A model generated the notes under the pieces. The model searched no databases. It was not told the DNA's origin and was given only the letters and a program-made list of their open reading frames with translations. Positions 8,165 through 17,426 of a DNA stretch of 64,000 nucleotides are shown here, in pieces; position 1 is the first letter of the stretch, and each line of letters starts with the position of its first letter. The stretch spans positions 1,169,876 through 1,233,875 of the forward strand of contig JADJCP010000001.1 in assembly GCA_016703155.1 (NCBI GenBank), read 5' to 3'. The stretch is from Hydrogenophilales bacterium. Lineage in GTDB: Bacteria; Pseudomonadota; Gammaproteobacteria; Burkholderiales; Thiobacillaceae. The position numbers and the translations under genes were made by a program.

Positions 8165-8512
8165 ATGAATATCATCGTCCTCAAGACCGTCTTCCTGCTG
8201 GTCCTGTCCAACCTGTTCATGACCATCGCCTGGTACGCCCATCTCAAGCACCTCAACGACAAGCCGTGGTGGATCGCCGCCTTGCTTAGCTGGGGCGTCG
8301 CCCTGTTCGAATACCTCTTGCAGGTGCCGGCGAACCGCATCGGCTATACCGTGCTGAGCCTGCCGCAACTGAAGATCATGCAGGAGGTCATCACCCTGGC
8401 GGTGTTCGTCCCCTTCGCGGTGTTCTACATGCATGAGCCGGTAAAACTGGATTTCCTCTGGGCCGGACTCTGCCTGATGGGCGCGGTATATTTCATCTTC
8501 CGGGGCGCCTGA
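8165..8512 (+). CDS. DMT family (DUF486) small membrane protein
   Basis: The 115-residue protein has four hydrophobic helices and the DUF486 signature (SNLFMTIAWYAHLKHL near the N-terminus and a central WGVALFEYLLQVPANRIGY). The family is related to small drug/metabolite transporters and has no assigned substrate. It stands alone, divergent from soxA and 99 bp before glyA. The 225-bp gap to soxA contains no further gene and should hold both promoters; I see no convincing -35/-10 pair. Confidence 0.88.
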   Translation: MNIIVLKTVFLLVLSNLFMTIAWYAHLKHLNDKPWWIAALLSWGVALFEYLLQVPANRIGYTVLSLPQLKIMQEVITLAVFVPFAVFYMHEPVKLDFLWAGLCLMGAVYFIFRGA

Positions 8513-8611
8513 GCGCGCCTGCCGGGCCAATCGCCGGAAGCGCCCCAGAAACACCCCAGAATCGCCTTGGCACGGTAGAATCCCGGCTTTGATTTTTCGG
8601 GCTTTTTCACC

Positions 8612-9855
<1,244 letters not shown>

Positions 9856-9859
<4 letters not shown>

Positions 9860-9927
9860 CAACGAGACGCGTGACAAAGTGACAAAAGACGTCACTCTGT
9901 CACTCTGTCACTCGGTCACTCGGTCAC
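9856..9927. repeat. 8-bp tandem repeats with opposed orientation, glyA-nrdR gap
   Basis: GTGACAAA occurs in tandem at 9871-9886, with a related copy at 9856-9863. It is followed by GTCACTCT twice (9891-9906), GTCACTCG twice (9907-9922) and GTCAC. The two blocks are near-complementary, so the tract can fold into a hairpin. It fills the whole 72-bp gap and the last unit ends four bases before the nrdR ATG, displacing a normal ribosome-binding site. Confidence 0.75.
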
Positions 9928-9931
9928 CGCC

Positions 9932-10381
9932 ATGAAATGTCCCTTCTGCGGCTCCCTCGACACCCAGGTGATCGAAACCCGCCTGGCGGAAGATGGCTTG
10001 TCCATCCGCCGCCGGCGCCGTTGCCAGAGTTGCGACAAGCGCTTCACGACCTATGAAACCGCCGACGTCCGCCTGCCCCAGGTGGTCAAGAGCAACGGCA
10101 CGCGCGAGGAGTTCTCCGAAACCAAGCTGCGCGAAGGCTTCAAGCGTGCCTTGCATAAACGTCCGGTGTCCGCGCCCCTGGTCGACGAAGCCGTCTCGGG
10201 CATCCGCCAGCGCCTGCTGACCCTGGGCGAGCGCGAAATCCCGGCGCGCGATCTCGGCGAGATGGTCATGCACGCCCTGAAGAAGCTCGACAAGGTCGCC
10301 TACATCCGCTTCGCCTCGGTCTACCGCAGCTTCCAGGACATCGACGACTTCCGCGACGCAATCCGCGAAGTGGATAAGTAA
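9932..10381 (+). CDS. nrdR: Transcriptional repressor NrdR
   Basis: The 149-residue protein has an N-terminal zinc ribbon (CPFCG at 3-7, CQSC near 31-34) and an ATP-cone domain (about 49-139), full-length for NrdR. It senses ATP/dATP and represses ribonucleotide reductase operons by binding NrdR boxes. No nrd gene or obvious NrdR box pair is in this window. The start is the ATG directly after the tandem repeat. Confidence 0.97.
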   Translation: MKCPFCGSLDTQVIETRLAEDGLSIRRRRRCQSCDKRFTTYETADVRLPQVVKSNGTREEFSETKLREGFKRALHKRPVSAPLVDEAVSGIRQRLLTLGEREIPARDLGEMVMHALKKLDKVAYIRFASVYRSFQDIDDFRDAIREVDK

Positions 10382-10401
10382 GGCGTCCCGATTGTCTTTC
10401 G

Positions 10402-10450
10402 AATCCCCAGCCATTTGCCCCCCTTTGCAAAAGGGGGGCTGGGGGGATTT
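10402..10450. repeat. REP-like palindrome before ribD
   Basis: The nrdR-ribD gap holds an imperfect palindrome with a C6/G6 core: AATCCCCAGCC at the left pairs with GGCTGGGGGGATT at the right, around a CCCCCCTTTGCAAAAGGGGGG-type centre. Elements of this kind are widely dispersed between genes in proteobacteria. As RNA it would form a strong stem-loop. Confidence 0.65.
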
Positions 10451-10500
10451 AACGGCGCATCCACGGGTGAGACGCCCAATTCACGGGCGACACGCTAACC

Positions 10501-11583
10501 ATGTTCACCGCCGCCGACCACGCCCACATGGCGCGCGCCCTGCGCCTCGCCGAACGCGGTCTGTGGACGACCACGCCCAACCCGCGCGTCGGCTGCGTCA
10601 TCGTCAAGGCGGGCGAAGTGGTCGGCGAAGGCTGGCACGTCCGTGCCGGCGAACCGCATGCCGAGGTCCATGCCTTGCGCGCCGCCGGTGACAAGGCGCG
10701 CGGCGCCACCGCCTACGTCACTCTGGAGCCGTGCAGCCACCACGGCCGCACCCCGCCCTGCGCCGAAGCACTGATCGACGCCGGCCTCGCCCGGGTCGTC
10801 GCTGCCATGACCGACCCGAACCCGCAGGTCGCCGGCCAGGGCATGCAACTGCTGACGCTGGCCGGCCTCCGTGCCGAGGTCGGCCTGCTCGAAGCTGAGG
10901 CGTGCGAGCTGAATATCGGCTTCATCAGCCGCATGACCCGGCATCGCCCCTGGTTGCGCCTGAAGACGGCGTCCTCGCTGGACGGCCGGACGGCGCTCGC
11001 CAACGGCGCCTCGCAGTGGATCACCGGGCCGGCGGCGCGCGCCGACGTGCAGCGCTGGCGCGCCCGCGCCTGCGCCATCCTCACCGGCATCGGCACGGTG
11101 CGCGCCGACGACCCGCGGATGAACGTGCGCGAGTTCGACACCCCGCGCCAGCCGCTCCGGGTGATCGTCGACAGTGGCTTGAACACGCCGCCCGGGTCGC
11201 GCATCCTCGGCGCCAACACCCTGGTGGTCGGCATCGATCCGCAACGGCGCGCCGCCATCGAGGCCAGCGGCGCCGAAGTCCTGCTGATGGCGCCGGGCCC
11301 GGACGGCCGCATCGACCTGCCCCTGCTGCTCGCCGAACTCGCCCGGCGCGGCTGCAACGAAATCCACGCCGAAGCCGGCGCCACCCTCAACGGCGCCCTG
11401 CTGCGCGCCGGCCTGGTCGACGAATGGCTCGCCTACCTGGCGCCCGTGGCCATGGGCAACCCGGCGCGCGGCCTGTTCGACGTGCCGGAACTGACTGCCA
11501 TGTCGGCCTGCCCGCGCTTCAAGACCCAAGACCTGCGCCAGCTCGGCGACGACATCCGACTGACCTTGCGGCCGGCCACGTGA
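10501..11583 (+). CDS. ribD: Bifunctional riboflavin biosynthesis protein RibD (deaminase/reductase)
   Basis: The 360-residue protein joins a zinc deaminase domain (HAEVHAL about 53-59; PCSHHGRTPPC about 77-87) to a reductase domain (WLRLKTASSLDGRTAL near 148-163). It carries out the second and third steps after GTP ring opening in riboflavin synthesis. In related genomes ribE normally follows closely, but here a restriction system and a PIN/ImmA module lie between them. Confidence 0.97.
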   Translation: MFTAADHAHMARALRLAERGLWTTTPNPRVGCVIVKAGEVVGEGWHVRAGEPHAEVHALRAAGDKARGATAYVTLEPCSHHGRTPPCAEALIDAGLARVVAAMTDPNPQVAGQGMQLLTLAGLRAEVGLLEAEACELNIGFISRMTRHRPWLRLKTASSLDGRTALANGASQWITGPAARADVQRWRARACAILTGIGTVRADDPRMNVREFDTPRQPLRVIVDSGLNTPPGSRILGANTLVVGIDPQRRAAIEASGAEVLLMAPGPDGRIDLPLLLAELARRGCNEIHAEAGATLNGALLRAGLVDEWLAYLAPVAMGNPARGLFDVPELTAMSACPRFKTQDLRQLGDDIRLTLRPAT

Positions 11584-11615
11584 TATAAACAGGCAGGGAC
11601 AATCACGGGGAGAGA

Positions 11616-14180
11616 GTGGTGGCCGCCAAAGAAGCCAAGGCCCGCATCAAGATCAACAAACTGCTTGAGGAAGCCGGCTGGCGTTTCTTCGACGACGCCC
11701 ACGGCAAGGCCAATGTCGTCCTGGAGCCGAACGTCAAACTGACCAAGGCCAAGTTTGACGCCCTGGGCGATAACTTCGAGACCACCAGCAACGGCTTCAT
11801 CGACTTCTTGCTTTTGGATGAAAACGGCTTTCCCCTGGTTGTTCTCGAAGCCAAGGCCGAGGACAAGAACCCGCTCATCGGCAAGGAACAGGCCCGCAAA
11901 TACGCCAAATCCCAGAAGTGTCGTTTCGTCATGCTCTCCAACGGCAACCTGCATTACTTCTGGGATTTGGAGCAGGGCAACCCGCACATCATCACCCGCT
12001 TCCCCGGTCCGGACTCCATCAAGGGTTACCACCGCTTCCAGCCCAACCCGCAGCGACTCATCAGCGAACTGGTCAGCAAGGATTACATCGCCCTGACCCA
12101 GATGCCGACCTATGCCAACGAGGCAGGTTGGAAGAACGACAGTGAACGTCCGGCCTTCATCGAGAAAAACCGCCTGCGCTTCATGCGCGATTACCAGAAG
12201 CGGGCCGTGCTAGCGATTCAGGATGCCGTGGCCGAGGGCACGAGTCGCTTCCTGTTCGAGATGGCCACCGGTACGGGCAAGACGCTCACCGCCGCAGCCG
12301 TCATCAAGCTGTTCCTGCGCACCGGCAACGCCAGCCGCGTGCTGTTTCTGGTGGACCGGCTGGAGCTGGAAGACCAGGCCAACAAGGCTTTCATTTTCCT
12401 GCTCAAGAACGACTACACCTCCGTCGTCTACAAGGAACGCCGCGACGACTGGCGCAAGGCGGAAATCGTCGTTACCACGGTCCAGTCGCTCCTGTTCAAC
12501 GACAAATACCGGCGGCTTTTCTCACCCACCGATTTCGACCTGGTAATTTCCGATGAAGCCCACCGCTCCATTGGCGGCAACGCCCGTGCTGTGTTCGAGT
12601 ATTTCGTCGGCTACAAGCTGGGCCTGACCGCCACGCCCAAGGACTACCTGAAGAAGTTCGACAACGCCAGCCCAACCACCCGCGATCCCCGCGAACTGGA
12701 GCGCCGTCTGTTGCTCGACACCTACCGTACCTTCGGCTGCGAGACCGGCGATCCGACTTTCCGCTACTCCCTCCTGGACGGCGTGCGGGAAGGCTTCCTG
12801 ATCAACCCATTCGTGGTCGATGCCCGCACCGAGATCACCACCCAACTGCTATCGGATCAGGGCTATGCGGTGATGGCTGTAACCGATAACGGCGAAAACG
12901 CCGAGCAAACCTTCTACCAGAAAGACTTCGAGAAGAAATTCTTCTCCGAGGCCACCAATCGGGTGTTCTGCGAGACCTTCCTGAACAACGCCCTGCGCGA
13001 CCCCATCAGCGGCGAGATCGGCAAGGCCATCATCTTTTCCGTCAGCCAGAACCACGCAGCCAAACTGACCCAGACCCTCAACGAACTGGCCGACGCCCTG
13101 TTCCCCGGCAAGTACCAGTCCGACTTCGCCGTCCAGGTGACCTCCCTCATTCCCGGCGCCCAGCAATACACCATCAACTTCACCAACAACAATCTGATGG
13201 GTTCGGCCAACTTCCTGGACAGCTACAAGACCAGCAAGGCGCGCGTCTGCGTCACGGTCGGCATGATGACCACCGGCTACGACTGCCCGGACATCCTCAA
13301 CCTGGCTCTGATGCGCCCCGTGTTCTCCCCGTCGGACTTCGTGCAGATGAAAGGGCGCGGCACCCGCAAGCACAACTTCCTGGAACACCTGTTCGATCCC
13401 GCCCTGAAAGCCGAGTTGACCGAAAACGGCGGCAAGCAGGACAAGACCAGTTTCAAGCTGTTTGACTTCTTCGCTGTCTGCGAATACTTCGAGACCCAAT
13501 TCGACTACGACGAAGTGCTGAAACTGCCGCGCCCCGGCAATGGCGGCGATGGTCCGGAACCGCCACCGCCGCCACCGCCCCCCAGCGGGTACGAGAATTT
13601 CAGCCCAGACAGCCTGTACTCCATGAAACAGGAGCAAGTCGGCTACGAAGGCATGAAGGTAGACCGCATGTTCTTCCAGCGCTTCGAGGAAAAGGTCAAG
13701 GAAGACACCACCCTCCAGGAGTTCATCGAAGCCGAGCATTGGGATCAAGCCATGGAGCATGTCGTCAGCAACCTGTTCGACAAACCCGAGGAATACTTCA
13801 ACCTGGAGAAGCTGCGCCGCGCCGCCAGCGTGGACCGCCGCCTCACCCTGCGGGAAATCCTGGAAAAGATTTTCGGGCTGATTCCCTACTTCAAATCCAA
13901 GGACGAGCTGCTGGACGACGAATTCCAGAAATTCCTGCTCGACTGCCCGCCCAAAGAACTCGACCAGCACGCCGACTCCATCGTCGCCCTCAAGTATTTC
14001 TTCAAGGCGTATGCCACCGACAAGGGCCTGCGCGAGATCATCGAGCGCGGCAAATTCACCGACCTCAACGTCCACCCGGCCTTCGGCATGGCCGACTACA
14101 AGGCCGTCCCCAAGGAATGGCGCAACAAGATTCCCGAGTACGTGAGGGATTACGTGCCGCTCAATCAGTTCATGCAATAG
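11616..14180 (+). CDS. hsdR: Type I restriction enzyme R subunit
   Basis: The 854-residue motor-nuclease subunit begins with a GTG at 11616. Domains in order: PD-(D/E)xK nuclease (catalytic D about 63, EAK about 77-79), SF2 helicase Walker A ATGTGKT (about 215-221), DEAH box ISDEAHRS (about 310-317), a second RecA-like domain ending in the MKGRGTRKH motif VI region, and a C-terminal HsdM-binding region after a proline-rich linker (about 650-660). It cleaves DNA at sites not methylated by the partner HsdMS. It is the first gene of the hsdR-hsdM-hsdS unit, 15 bp before hsdM. No frameshift is seen. Confidence 0.95.
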   Translation: MVAAKEAKARIKINKLLEEAGWRFFDDAHGKANVVLEPNVKLTKAKFDALGDNFETTSNGFIDFLLLDENGFPLVVLEAKAEDKNPLIGKEQARKYAKSQKCRFVMLSNGNLHYFWDLEQGNPHIITRFPGPDSIKGYHRFQPNPQRLISELVSKDYIALTQMPTYANEAGWKNDSERPAFIEKNRLRFMRDYQKRAVLAIQDAVAEGTSRFLFEMATGTGKTLTAAAVIKLFLRTGNASRVLFLVDRLELEDQANKAFIFLLKNDYTSVVYKERRDDWRKAEIVVTTVQSLLFNDKYRRLFSPTDFDLVISDEAHRSIGGNARAVFEYFVGYKLGLTATPKDYLKKFDNASPTTRDPRELERRLLLDTYRTFGCETGDPTFRYSLLDGVREGFLINPFVVDARTEITTQLLSDQGYAVMAVTDNGENAEQTFYQKDFEKKFFSEATNRVFCETFLNNALRDPISGEIGKAIIFSVSQNHAAKLTQTLNELADALFPGKYQSDFAVQVTSLIPGAQQYTINFTNNNLMGSANFLDSYKTSKARVCVTVGMMTTGYDCPDILNLALMRPVFSPSDFVQMKGRGTRKHNFLEHLFDPALKAELTENGGKQDKTSFKLFDFFAVCEYFETQFDYDEVLKLPRPGNGGDGPEPPPPPPPPSGYENFSPDSLYSMKQEQVGYEGMKVDRMFFQRFEEKVKEDTTLQEFIEAEHWDQAMEHVVSNLFDKPEEYFNLEKLRRAASVDRRLTLREILEKIFGLIPYFKSKDELLDDEFQKFLLDCPPKELDQHADSIVALKYFFKAYATDKGLREIIERGKFTDLNVHPAFGMADYKAVPKEWRNKIPEYVRDYVPLNQFMQ

Positions 14181-14195
14181 GAAACCGTAGCCACA

Positions 14196-15215
14196 ATGCT
14201 CGACACCGACACCAAGCGCCGTATCGACTCCTGCCGCGACATCCTGGTCGGCAAGGTGCCCGACCCAAAGTCGCAGGTCGAACAGATCACCATCGCCCTC
14301 ATCTACAAGTTCATGGACGACATGGACGCCGAGGCCGAAGAACTCGGCGGCGCGCGCAGCTTCTTCGCCAACGGCTATGCCAGATACGGCTGGGCCAGAC
14401 TCATGGCCCCCAGCCTGGGCGGCCACGATGTCCTGAACCTGTATTCCGAGGCCATCGGCAAGATGACCGAGAACCCCGGCATTCCGCCCCTGTTCCGCGA
14501 CATCTTCAAGAACGCCTATCTGCCCTATCGCGACCCGGAAACCCTGCGCATCTTCCTGAAGGAAATCAACGGTTTCAGTTACGACCATTCCGAGCGCCTG
14601 GGCGACGCCTTCGAATACCTGCTCTCCGTGCTGGGCAGCCAGGGCGACGCCGGCCAGTTCCGCACCCCGCGCCACATCATCGACTTCATGGTCGAGGTCA
14701 TAGCCCCGAAGAAAAACGAAACCATCCTCGACCCCGCCTGCGGCACGGCCGGCTTCCTGATCTCCGCCTGGAAGCACATTCTCAAGCAGAACACCACTCC
14801 CTCCCCCCTGGAGGGAGGGCCGGGGAGAGGGGGGCAAGTCGCGTGCAGGCGACCTCCTCACCCCCGACGAACGCCAACACCTCGCCGCCAACATCCTCGG
14901 CTACGACATTTCCCCAGACATGGTGCGCCTGTCCCTGGTCAACATGTATTTGCATGGTTTCACCAACCCGCACATCGCCGAGTACGACACACTGACCAGC
15001 GAAGACAAGTGGAACGAAACTGCCGACGTCATCCTCGCCAACCCGCCGTTCATGTCGCCGAAAGGCGGCATCAAACCGCACAAGCGTTTCTCCATCCAGG
15101 CCAAGCGCAGCGAAGTGCTGTTCGTCGATTACATGGCCGAACACCTGCGCCCCAACGGCCGCGCCGCCATCATCGTGCCGGAAGGCATCATCTTCCAGAG
15201 CCAGACCGCCTATAA
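14196..15215 (+). CDS. hsdM: Type I methyltransferase HsdM, N-terminal part, frame broken at about 14830
   Basis: The first about 205 residues are a clear HsdM: helical N-domain, FRTPRHIIDFMVEVI, and AdoMet motif I ILDPACGTAGFLI (about 176-188). After the segment KHILKQN the frame enters a GC-rich palindrome (14797-14834) and from there the protein (to 339 residues) is nonsense. The true continuation, with the GDLLTPDE and GYDISPDMVRLS stretches, is in the +1 frame and forms the next entry. A one-base deletion in the G6 tract at 14829-14834 would restore a single HsdM-HsdS protein. As printed, motif I and the NPPF catalytic motif are on different products. Confidence 0.8.
   Translation: MLDTDTKRRIDSCRDILVGKVPDPKSQVEQITIALIYKFMDDMDAEAEELGGARSFFANGYARYGWARLMAPSLGGHDVLNLYSEAIGKMTENPGIPPLFRDIFKNAYLPYRDPETLRIFLKEINGFSYDHSERLGDAFEYLLSVLGSQGDAGQFRTPRHIIDFMVEVIAPKKNETILDPACGTAGFLISAWKHILKQNTTPSPLEGGPGRGGQVACRRPPHPRRTPTPRRQHPRLRHFPRHGAPVPGQHVFAWFHQPAHRRVRHTDQRRQVERNCRRHPRQPAVHVAERRHQTAQAFLHPGQAQRSAVRRLHGRTPAPQRPRRHHRAGRHHLPEPDRL
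14797..14834. repeat. GC-rich palindrome inserted in hsdM
   Basis: An eight-base stem (14797-14804 with 14810-14817) is followed by a G-rich tail ending in G6. A C6 tract sits in the loop side (14803-14808). It resembles dispersed CTCCCTCCCCC-type repeats. It lies where HsdM proteins have a variable loop before the LTPDE motif and coincides with the reading-frame break. Confidence 0.7.
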
Positions 15216-16761
15216 AGACCTGCGCAAGATGCTCGTGGCCAACAGCCTCGTCGCTGTCGTCTCCCTGCCAGCGGGCTGTTTCAATCCCTACTCCGGCGTG
15301 AAGACATCCATCCTAATCCTCGACAAAGCCTTGGCCCGGCGTAGCGACACCATCGCCTTCTTCAAGGTGGAAAACGACGGCTTCGGTCTTGGCGCTCAGC
15401 GCCGATCCATCGACAAGAACGACCTGCCCCAGGTCAAGGCCGAACTCTTTGACTACCTCCAGGCATTACGCAATCAGCAACCCACCGCAGATCTCCAGCC
15501 GACCTGCGGGCTGATCGTTCCGAAGGAAAAGATCGCCGCGAATGGCGACTACAACCTGAGCGGGGAGCGGTATCGGGAGGGAACAGCCTCCAATCATTCC
15601 TTCCCGCTCGTCTCTCTCGGCGAAGAGAACCTCTTCCGCGTGGAAAGCGGTGGCACGCCCAAGTCCGACGTGGAGGAGTATTGGGGCGGTGGTATCCCTT
15701 GGGCGACGCTTGTTGATCTTCCTGCGACCGACTTTATTTCTGAAATCACTGCGACGAAACGGACAATTTCCGACAAAGGCTTGCGTGAATCTTCCGCGAA
15801 GATGATCCCGGCTAATTCGGTCGTTGTCTCGACTCGCGCGACCATTGGCCGCATCGCCATCAACCGTGTCCCCATCGCTACGAATCAAGGCTTCAAGAAT
15901 GTAGTGATCGAAGATTCAGCGCGAGCAGTGCCGGAATTTGTGGCACTCGCACTTACCAAGCTCGTGCCGACAATGGAAGCTTGGGCGACGGGCGGAACGT
16001 TCGCGGAAATTTCCAAATCCAAATTCTGCGAACTCCAAATTCCCCTGCCACCGCTGGAAGTGCAGAAGGAAATCGTGGCGGAGATCGAGGGTTACCAGAA
16101 AGTCATCAACGGCGCTCGCGCCGTCCTCGACCACTACCGCCCCCACATCCCCATCCACCCCGATTGGCCGTTGGTTCGGCTTGCCGACGTTTGCGAGACT
16201 ATTACTGACGGTGACCACCAGCCTCCGCCGAAGGCTTCCGAAGGTGTTCCATTCGTAACGATCACGAACATCAACGATGATCACCAATTGGACTTCACGA
16301 AGACCTTCTTCGTCCCCGAGTCCTATTACGAAAACCTGAGTGCGACCAGAAAACCTCAGCCTGGGGACGTCCTCTATACGGTCACGGGGTCGTATGGCAT
16401 TCCAGTATTGGTGCCCGAAGATGTTAGGTTTTGCTTCCAGCGCCACATCGCTCTGATCCGAACTGGGCCGCAACTTCTCAACACCTTTTTGCACTCACTG
16501 CTAGCATCCCCTTTCATGCTGCAACAAGGGCATGCAGCCGCCACTGGCGTGGCGCAAAAGACGGTTTCTCTGAACTCGCTTCGTAATTTCATTATCCCGC
16601 TCCCACCCCTCGCCACCCAGCAAGCCATCGTCGCCGAGATCGAAGCCGAGCAAGCCCTGGTCGCCGCCAACCGCGAACTGATCGCCCGCTTCGAGAAGAA
16701 AATCCAGTCCACCCTAGCCCGCGTCTGGGGCGAATCAGGCAATACCGAGAGCATGACGTAG
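14920..16761 (+). CDS. hsdS: HsdM C-terminal part fused to HsdS specificity subunit
   Basis: The frame is open from about 14836; the first ATG is 14920. The first about 200 residues complete HsdM: SLVNMYLHGF, catalytic motif IV NPPF (about 46-49), and the conserved EGIIFQ and SLPAGCFNPYSGVKTSIL stretches. Without a stop it continues into HsdS with two target-recognition domains (about 225-395 and 415-590), each followed by the conserved LPPLEVQ / LPPLATQ plus a coiled helix that sets the spacing. An M-S fusion is uncommon but known. The TAG stop lies within a repeat. The fused order suggests one polypeptide of about 850 residues if the frame were intact. Confidence 0.85.
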   Translation: MVRLSLVNMYLHGFTNPHIAEYDTLTSEDKWNETADVILANPPFMSPKGGIKPHKRFSIQAKRSEVLFVDYMAEHLRPNGRAAIIVPEGIIFQSQTAYKDLRKMLVANSLVAVVSLPAGCFNPYSGVKTSILILDKALARRSDTIAFFKVENDGFGLGAQRRSIDKNDLPQVKAELFDYLQALRNQQPTADLQPTCGLIVPKEKIAANGDYNLSGERYREGTASNHSFPLVSLGEENLFRVESGGTPKSDVEEYWGGGIPWATLVDLPATDFISEITATKRTISDKGLRESSAKMIPANSVVVSTRATIGRIAINRVPIATNQGFKNVVIEDSARAVPEFVALALTKLVPTMEAWATGGTFAEISKSKFCELQIPLPPLEVQKEIVAEIEGYQKVINGARAVLDHYRPHIPIHPDWPLVRLADVCETITDGDHQPPPKASEGVPFVTITNINDDHQLDFTKTFFVPESYYENLSATRKPQPGDVLYTVTGSYGIPVLVPEDVRFCFQRHIALIRTGPQLLNTFLHSLLASPFMLQQGHAAATGVAQKTVSLNSLRNFIIPLPPLATQQAIVAEIEAEQALVAANRELIARFEKKIQSTLARVWGESGNTESMT

Positions 16762-16840
16762 GTTGGGTTAGCGGCTTGCCGCGTAACCCAACATCTCCGC
16801 ACCTTGTCGGGTTACGGCCTGCGGCCTAACCCAACCTACG
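16757..16840. repeat. Inverted repeat shared by the ends of hsdS and the PIN gene
   Basis: GTAGGTTGGGTTA at 16758-16770 is matched in inverse at about 16827-16839, with internal CGTAACCCAAC and GTCGGGTTACGG pieces giving smaller hairpins. The TAG in each arm is the stop codon of the gene reading into it: hsdS at 16759-16761 and the PIN gene at 16836-16838. It may also act as a bidirectional terminator. Similar GTAGGTTGGGTTAG repeats are dispersed in many proteobacteria. Confidence 0.75.
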
Positions 16841-17426
16841 GCTTCGGCCCGAACAGCTTCTTGAACGCGGTGTGCTTCGCGTCCCGCCAGGTGCGCGGCA
16901 GGTCGTCGTTGTTTTCCAGCGCCGTGTAGATTTCCCGGACCCGGTCATTGTCGATTGCTTTGGCGCCGAGCATCTTTTTCAGCAGTTCGTGGCCGTGCCA
17001 GATGTCGATGTCGAACACGTGGGCGAGCTTGTGCATGCCCAAGTCGTCTGTGACGACGATGGCGGGCCGAATGAGTCCGAAGGCCAGCAGGAAACAGTCG
17101 GTCGGCGAGGGCGGCGAGCGGCCCTGCGTGGTGTATTCGCGCGCGTTGGCCAGGACATGCTCGCGTAGTACGCTGGTGGCGGCTTCGATTTGCTCGCGCT
17201 CCGCCGGGCTTAGCCGGACTTGTTTCGACAGCCGCTCGGCGGTGAGGTCGATGTCGGAAAACCAGGGGTAGCTGAATTTCAGGCGCGGATTCTTGCGGAC
17301 TTCGTCCTCGACCTGTTTGAGGATGGTGAGGACATAGTGCTTCTGACCGAATGGAATACCGAGCAGGGGGCGAATACGCTTGGCCAGACGCAAATAGGCG
17401 TTGGTATCAAGCAACGCCAGGGTCAA
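16836..17426 (-). CDS. PIN-domain protein, partner of ImmA-like peptidase
   Basis: The 196-residue protein starts with ALLDTNAYLRLAK, the first acidic motif of PIN-fold ribonucleases. It has a conserved SPTDCFLLA stretch (about 106-114) and a later TDDLGMHKLA stretch (about 125-134) that provide further acidic residues. The start is a TTG whose last bases overlap the TGA of the upstream gene (TTGA), so translation is likely coupled. With the XRE/ImmA gene it forms a two-gene unit next to the restriction system. The RNA target is unknown. It could be a toxin or an effector controlled by the peptidase. Confidence 0.75.
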   Translation of the reverse strand: MTLALLDTNAYLRLAKRIRPLLGIPFGQKHYVLTILKQVEDEVRKNPRLKFSYPWFSDIDLTAERLSKQVRLSPAEREQIEAATSVLREHVLANAREYTTQGRSPPSPTDCFLLAFGLIRPAIVVTDDLGMHKLAHVFDIDIWHGHELLKKMLGAKAIDNDRVREIYTALENNDDLPRTWRDAKHTAFKKLFGPKP

